A stretch of 19,278 nucleotides of DNA from Flavobacteriales bacterium. GTDB lineage: Bacteria > Bacteroidota > Bacteroidia > Flavobacteriales_F > PHOS-HE28. A program made the translations under genes and the position numbers. How positions within the stretch are numbered: position 1 is the stretch's first letter; the number at the start of each line of letters is the position of its first letter. The notes beneath the pieces were generated by a model. It made no database searches. It had not been told where the DNA came from and saw nothing but the letters and a program-made list of their open reading frames with translations. The stretch spans positions 1 to 19,278 of the forward strand of contig JADZGG010000113.1 in the NCBI GenBank assembly GCA_020854015.1, in the 5' to 3' direction. This document shows positions 16,201 through 19,278 of this stretch, in pieces.

Positions 16201-19200
16201 ATCCGTGGAATTGTTGCAGCTTACGTTCGATCCATTGGAGAGAATTGTTGCCGTTGCTGATCCACCTACGGGAACAGGGCCGATGAGTGTAATGCTATCT
16301 GCAGTTGAACAACCCAAGGCATCGGTCACCGTCAGTTGGTAGGTGCCAGGCTCCAAGCCTGTCAGGTCCTCCGTGTTTGCCGCAAATCCGATGTCGCTGG
16401 TCCAACTGTATTGGTAGGGCTGGATACCACCGAGCACCAATGCATCGATCTCGCCATCCTGTGAATCCGTGCAACCTGTATTGGCTCCACCCGGGAAAAT
16501 CTGGGAGATAAGGCCTGTCGCCAATGGGTCGGCCCCGGTGAGCGTGTACGTGAAGAGCGTTGAGCAACCATTATCGTCGTTCAGGATCAGGTTGTAGGAG
16601 CCTGCCTCCAAAGCTTGGATATCCTCAGTGAACGCGCTATAGCCGTTAGGCCCGATCCACTGGTAGTAGTAAGGGGCTGTTCCACCACTGGTGACCAGTT
16701 CAATGCTTCCGTTGGAGATGCCGGCACAGCTTACGTTGAACCCTCCTGGATACATGCTCAAGGTCGCTGTGACCTGGAACGTGTTCGCCTGCGTCACAGT
16801 GATCGGATAGGTAAGGGCACAGCCGTTAGCATCGGTGATGTTGGCGACGTAGACGCCAGCGTAAAGAGCTGTGAGGTCTTCGGTGGTGGCCGAGAAAGCA
16901 CCAGGGCCGCTCCAGAGGAGGTTGAATGGGGCGGTGCCACCGGTGATGGCAAGGTCGATCGCGGCCGTATTGCTGCCAAAGCAGGCCGCAGGCACCACGG
17001 TCTCACTGGCCATCAAGGGAGCTGGAGCAGTGAGCGCATAGGTCTGTGCAGCAGTGCATCCGTTGTCGTCAATGGTGGTCACCAGATAGGTTCCAGCGAT
17101 CAGACCGGTGATGTCCTCAGTATTGGCTGTGAAGGCGTTCGGTCCGGTCCATTGATAGCTCACATTTCCAGCACCTCCTACGACCGTGAGATCAATGGTG
17201 CCATCGTTCGCAGTTGCGCAGGAGACGGAGGTTCCACTGGGGAAGCTGCTTGTACTTGCAGAGAGCGAAGTGGGAGCCGGTGCGGTGAGAATGATGGTGG
17301 ATGTACTTGCGCACCCGTTCACATCGGTGAAGGTCGCCGTGTACGTTCCGGCCTCCAGACCGTTCGGTGTGAGGTCGGTGCTGCTGAACCCGTTCGGTCC
17401 GTTCCATACCGTGCTGATGATGCCCGTTCCGCCGGTGAGCATAACGTTGATGCTACCGTCGCTCTCTCCGTCACAGCTCACGTTGCTACCGCTGTTGAAC
17501 GTAGGGCTCGCAGCGCTTGCTGCGATCGGCGTCGGTGCGCTCAGTGTGGTGGATGCAATGGACACGCAGCCGTTCTGGTCGGTGGTCTGCAAGGTGTAGG
17601 TGCCTTCGGTCAGGCCGCTGATATCCTCGTTCGTCGAGATGAACCCATTGGGTCCGGACCAGGCAAAGCCGTGCGCTGGCGTGCCACCGAGAACAGTGGC
17701 ATCGATCACGCCATCACTTGCATTGGAGCAGCTCAGGTCCGCGCCGTTGAACAGCGTGTTCTGAAGTTGTGTCGTCAGAGCCGCCGGTTGGGCGAGCTGG
17801 AACTGCGTGAGCGACGCGCAGCCATTGGCGTCCTGCACGCTGAGTGAATAGGTGCCAGCGACGAGCCCGGCGATGTCCTCCGTAGTGTAGGTGCTACCGG
17901 CAGGGCCGTTCCAAACAAGTGTGTAAGGCGCTACGCCACCCACGATGGTCGCATCGATGCTTCCGTCCGATGAGCCATAGCAGCTCACATTCACCCCACC
18001 ATTGTAAATACTGGTGGTGCCTGTGAGGGTGATAAGGCCTGGTTCAGTAACATCGAAGTAGGTTGTTGCCGCGCAGCCATGTGCGTCCGTAACAATGACG
18101 GTGTAGATACCAGCCGCAAGCGCAGTGAGGTCCTGTTGAACCGCGGTGAACCCGTTGGGTCCGCTCCAAGCCACCTTGTAGGGTGCGGTACCGCCGACTA
18201 TGGAGATGTCGATGGCACCTGTGCTGCTCGACTGGCAAGCAGCCGTGATGATCGAAGCGGTCACTGCGATAGGTGAAGGTTCGCCCAGGATCACAGTAGT
18301 TGAGGTCGTGCACCCATTGGCATCCATGCTCACGAGCGAGTACGATCCGGCGCTCAGCGATTGGATGTCCTGACTGTTGTAGATGACCCCAAGTCCGCTG
18401 GTCCATGTATACTGATAGGGTGATGTGCCACCCGTTACCGTAGCGTCGATGCTACCATCACTACCCCCCGGACATGAGATGGCCAGGCCATCGTGGTCGC
18501 TGGTCACAGTGCTGATGGTCAAAGGGGCTGAGGGGCCGTTGACGATGACCGGGAAGTACTTCGGAACCGAGCATCCGTTATCGTCCGTTACGGTAGCCGT
18601 ATAGAAGCCGACACCCAATCCGGTTGCCGTTGGGCCGTACTGAACAGGGGTGGTGTTCCATTCCACGGACAAGCTTCCACTACCTCCACCGGTCTGAAGG
18701 GTCACCCAGCCATCATTGGCTCCGAAGCACGATTCGTGCTGATAGCTTTCCACGTAGGTGAAGATCTCCACGGCAGGTTGCGAGATGGTAACGTTCGTTG
18801 TCGTGCTGCAACCATTGGCGTCGGTCACGCTCACCGTGTACGTTCCGGCCGTGACACCGCTCAGCGTGTTCCCGATCGTAGGTGTGGACGTGTTCCAGCT
18901 GTAGGAGTAGGGCGCGGTTCCGCCAGTTGCATTCACTTCAGCTGCTCCCGTGCTTCCGGAAAAGCAGAGCACGTCCGTCACGCTTGTGATGGCGTTCGTG
19001 AGCGGAGCTGTTGGACCCATTACGGGCACGTTGATCTGTGCCGTACATCCGGAAGCATCTGTAACAGACGCTGTATAGGTGCCGTTGGCCAGTCCGACGG
19101 CCGTAGCGCTGGTTTGAACGGGCGACGTGTTCCACGTGAACGCATATGGAGCGATACCTCCATTTGCGGCTACAGTGGCTTGCCCGTTCGAGGAGCCGAA

Positions 19201-19278
19201 GCAGCTCTGACCAAGTGTGTTCACTAGGCTGATACCAAGTCCGGAAGGAGAGGTGATAGCGGTGCTTGCACTGGCCAC
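13294..19278 (-). CDS. Giant SprB-repeat surface adhesin with type B T9SS C-terminal domain (5' partial)
   Basis: An open reading frame of about 1,994 codons that enters from beyond the window end; the true start and signal peptide are not seen. It has 23 tandem immunoglobulin-like SprB repeats of 74-87 residues. Each shows a core like SC.G.SDGSID..V.GG..PY.Y.W and ends in GTYT..VTDANGC. The two conserved Cys of each unit probably form a disulfide. The last 87 residues, starting near PTGFSPNGDGAND and including VVFNRWGNVVYE and LPNGTYFVIL, are the gliding-motility-associated (CHU_C, type B) sorting domain. The protein should be exported by T9SS and displayed as a filament for adhesion or gliding, like SprB. 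Composition is rich in Thr, Ser, Gly, Ala and Asn and poor in Lys. Downstream PorP/SprF and OmpA genes supply the likely secretion and anchoring partners. Confidence 0.95.
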   Translation of the reverse strand: MASASTAITSPSGLGISLVNTLGQSCFGSSNGQATVAANGGIAPYAFTWNTSPVQTSATAVGLANGTYTASVTDASGCTAQINVPVMGPTAPLTNAITSVTDVLCFSGSTGAAEVNATGGTAPYSYSWNTSTPTIGNTLSGVTAGTYTVSVTDANGCSTTTNVTISQPAVEIFTYVESYQHESCFGANDGWVTLQTGGGSGSLSVEWNTTPVQYGPTATGLGVGFYTATVTDDNGCSVPKYFPVIVNGPSAPLTISTVTSDHDGLAISCPGGSDGSIDATVTGGTSPYQYTWTSGLGVIYNSQDIQSLSAGSYSLVSMDANGCTTSTTVILGEPSPIAVTASIITAACQSSSTGAIDISIVGGTAPYKVAWSGPNGFTAVQQDLTALAAGIYTVIVTDAHGCAATTYFDVTEPGLITLTGTTSIYNGGVNVSCYGSSDGSIDATIVGGVAPYTLVWNGPAGSTYTTEDIAGLVAGTYSLSVQDANGCASLTQFQLAQPAALTTQLQNTLFNGADLSCSNASDGVIDATVLGGTPAHGFAWSGPNGFISTNEDISGLTEGTYTLQTTDQNGCVSIASTTLSAPTPIAASAASPTFNSGSNVSCDGESDGSINVMLTGGTGIISTVWNGPNGFSSTDLTPNGLEAGTYTATFTDVNGCASTSTIILTAPAPTSLSASTSSFPSGTSVSCATANDGTIDLTVVGGAGNVSYQWTGPNAFTANTEDITGLIAGTYLVTTIDDNGCTAAQTYALTAPAPLMASETVVPAACFGSNTAAIDLAITGGTAPFNLLWSGPGAFSATTEDLTALYAGVYVANITDANGCALTYPITVTQANTFQVTATLSMYPGGFNVSCAGISNGSIELVTSGGTAPYYYQWIGPNGYSAFTEDIQALEAGSYNLILNDDNGCSTLFTYTLTGADPLATGLISQIFPGGANTGCTDSQDGEIDALVLGGIQPYQYSWTSDIGFAANTEDLTGLEPGTYQLTVTDALGCSTADSITLIGPVPVGGSATATILSNGSNVSCNNSTDGNIDLSISGGAQPYIVEWSGPQGFTSYQEDPSGVPAGTYDAVITDLNGCTTTASITLNAPAPVNIDLTASLYGNGFNLPCQGSSSGTLVAVVSGGSSNYGYAWSGPNGFSSTSDSLIGIAAGTYTLEVTDGVGCVATDTYTLTQPTGLDLVSVVSDAGYGYAVSCAGNDGSISITVNGGTMPYVFDWTGTNGFASLNEDLSGLASGSYQLNLIDANGCASTQTYVLSEPAELLGSTLVSGTVCDSATDGAIDLTVTGGVAPFNFSWIGTNGFVSSTEDINALPGGTYDVVITDAMSCLTTATATVLASSSIELSVYVSNYGNVNIPCLGDSAGVIELTIDGGSGTLDLLWAGPNGFTSTETQLSGLLAGTYQAIITDVNGCSADTTIVLTEPAGSLSGSLSAFVYPSGTNISCTGSSDGAIDATVIGGTSPYSFDWRGPDSTQFNTEDINGLQAGIYELVIVDANQCTYSSSITLSEPDSALAIDATISSFIGGYGTSCSGTSDGSINITSIGGNGNVAYSWSGPSGFTSTDANLDSLASGTYTLTVTDLNGCTIAEAFDITAPLPVSADLAPTLFPGGTTISCNGAADGSLTAVIYGGASGYSTQWTGPNGFSSSTLDISGLMAGSYCLIVVDTNGCSVQSCTDLIAPAQLGLSATTLDALCGGANGSVDLTVNGGTAPFMYAWDNGTNSEDLAAVLAASYTVQVTDVNGCTVDTIVVVNGSANLIASGQSTDNACSSGTDGTIDLSLLNGTAPFSYVWSNGATSEDLTGLTEDTYTVVVADANGCTWNGSFSIAAPLPISVDSLVFEYSNGYNLSAYGSDNGVITVTPSGGTAPYTYAWSNGANTASVNGLAAGTYTVLVTDANGCSVLLTFNLDQPSGLAMPTGFSPNGDGANDAYIVQGLDGFASNQLVVFNRWGNVVYERLNYKNDWNGENLQGELLPNGTYFVILRINEGSMTLQNYVDLRR
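13297..13557 (-). other. Type B (gliding-associated) C-terminal sorting domain of the adhesin
   Basis: The final 87 codons encode the domain that begins with a TGFSPNGDG motif, continues with LVVFNRWGNVVYE and NDWNGENLQGELLPNG, and ends NYVDLRR. This is the TIGR04131/CHU_C pattern. It directs T9SS export and, unlike type A domains, generally works with a PorP/SprF-family partner, one of which is encoded immediately downstream. Confidence 0.93.
13597..14286 (-). repeat. Adhesin repeat block C: units 21-23, short WSNG class
   Basis: Three units close to the C-terminus have WDNG or WSNG after the central Trp (AWDNGTNSEDL, VWSNGATSEDL, AWSNGANTASV) and lack the GPNGF segment of the preceding block. 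Measured between the Cys codons that end each unit, they are 222, 225 and about 243 bp long. Unit 23 has Ala instead of the first conserved Cys. Confidence 0.85.
14287..18570 (-). repeat. Adhesin repeat block B: units 4-20, GPNGF class
   Basis: Seventeen consecutive units carry the central pattern W.GPNGF..T.EDI.GL.AGTY or a close variant. Spacing between the Cys codons that end each unit is 252-261 bp except for units 5, 10 and 16, which are 237 bp because the linker before the first Cys is about six residues shorter. DNA identity between units is modest by eye, so these are old duplications, not recent slippage. Confidence 0.85.
18571..19278 (-). repeat. Adhesin repeat block A: units 1-3, WNTxP class (5' partial)
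   Basis: The first three visible units have WNTSP, WNTST or WNTTP after the core Trp and no GPNGF. Units 2 and 3 are each 237 bp; unit 1 runs off the window end, so more units of this class may lie upstream. Confidence 0.8.

Noticed and set aside
16615..17847. A 410-codon open frame on the plus strand opposite the adhesin gene
   Set aside because: It lies wholly antisense to an unmistakable repeat gene and mirrors the repeat periodicity. Its sequence has no recognisable domain, and there is no promoter box; it is a shadow of the repeat's codon bias.
13597..19278. CRISPR-like or recent satellite-type DNA repeats
   Set aside because: The regular 222-261 bp periodicity is protein-coding, in frame and strongly diverged at the DNA level; it reflects SprB domain repeats.
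1..19278. Mobile elements, phage genes, defence systems or RNA genes
   Set aside because: No transposase, integrase, inverted-repeat ends, tRNA cloverleaf or rRNA-like sequence was seen; nearly all DNA is accounted for by the listed genes.

Overview
The window looks like chromosomal DNA from a member of the Bacteroidota, most likely a fairly GC-rich, uncultured-type Flavobacteriales lineage. The evidence is the gene order rpoA-rplQ-(insert)-carA-eno, TAnnTTTG promoter boxes typical of the phylum, weak or absent Shine-Dalgarno sequences, and several type IX secretion system (T9SS) signatures: a type A C-terminal sorting domain, a gliding-associated type B C-terminal domain, a PorP/SprF protein and an OmpA/PD40 lipoprotein. 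No phage, insertion sequence, tRNA, rRNA or CRISPR was recognised.

Region 1 (1-4433) is a housekeeping block. The rpoA 3' end and rplQ end at an intrinsic terminator. A minus-strand integral membrane protein resembling GT-C glycosyltransferases lies between rplQ and carA. carA and eno follow as a tight pair and end at a second terminator. carA carries an in-frame TAG at codon 73 where a Glu codon is expected, with both flanks intact in the same frame. As written, the gene is broken by one base change, or the base is an assembly or sequencing error.

Region 2 (4434-8765, minus strand) is a two-gene unit: a secreted M1-family metallopeptidase with a T9SS sorting domain, then an LtaS-like membrane sulfatase-fold protein 15 bp downstream that starts with GTG. 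A 118-bp divergent promoter region separates it from a plus-strand, all-helical cytosolic protein of unknown function (8884-10437). That gene ends exactly where the convergent OmpA gene ends, at a shared TGATCA.

Region 3 (10438-19278, minus strand) is a T9SS cell-surface module. In transcription order it holds a giant SprB-repeat adhesin (at least about 1,990 residues, 5' end outside the window), a PorP/SprF-family outer-membrane protein 22 bp downstream, and a TPR/PD40/CRD/OmpA lipoprotein that overlaps PorP by one base (TGATG). The likely logic is that the adhesin is exported by T9SS through its type B C-terminal domain, held at the surface by the PorP/SprF partner, and linked to peptidoglycan by the OmpA lipoprotein. 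The adhesin has 23 repeat units in three sequence classes arranged as blocks (3 + 17 + 3). Shortened units recur at numbers 5, 10 and 16, which hints at a higher-order duplication.

All gaps between genes are under 130 bp, so there is no long empty stretch.
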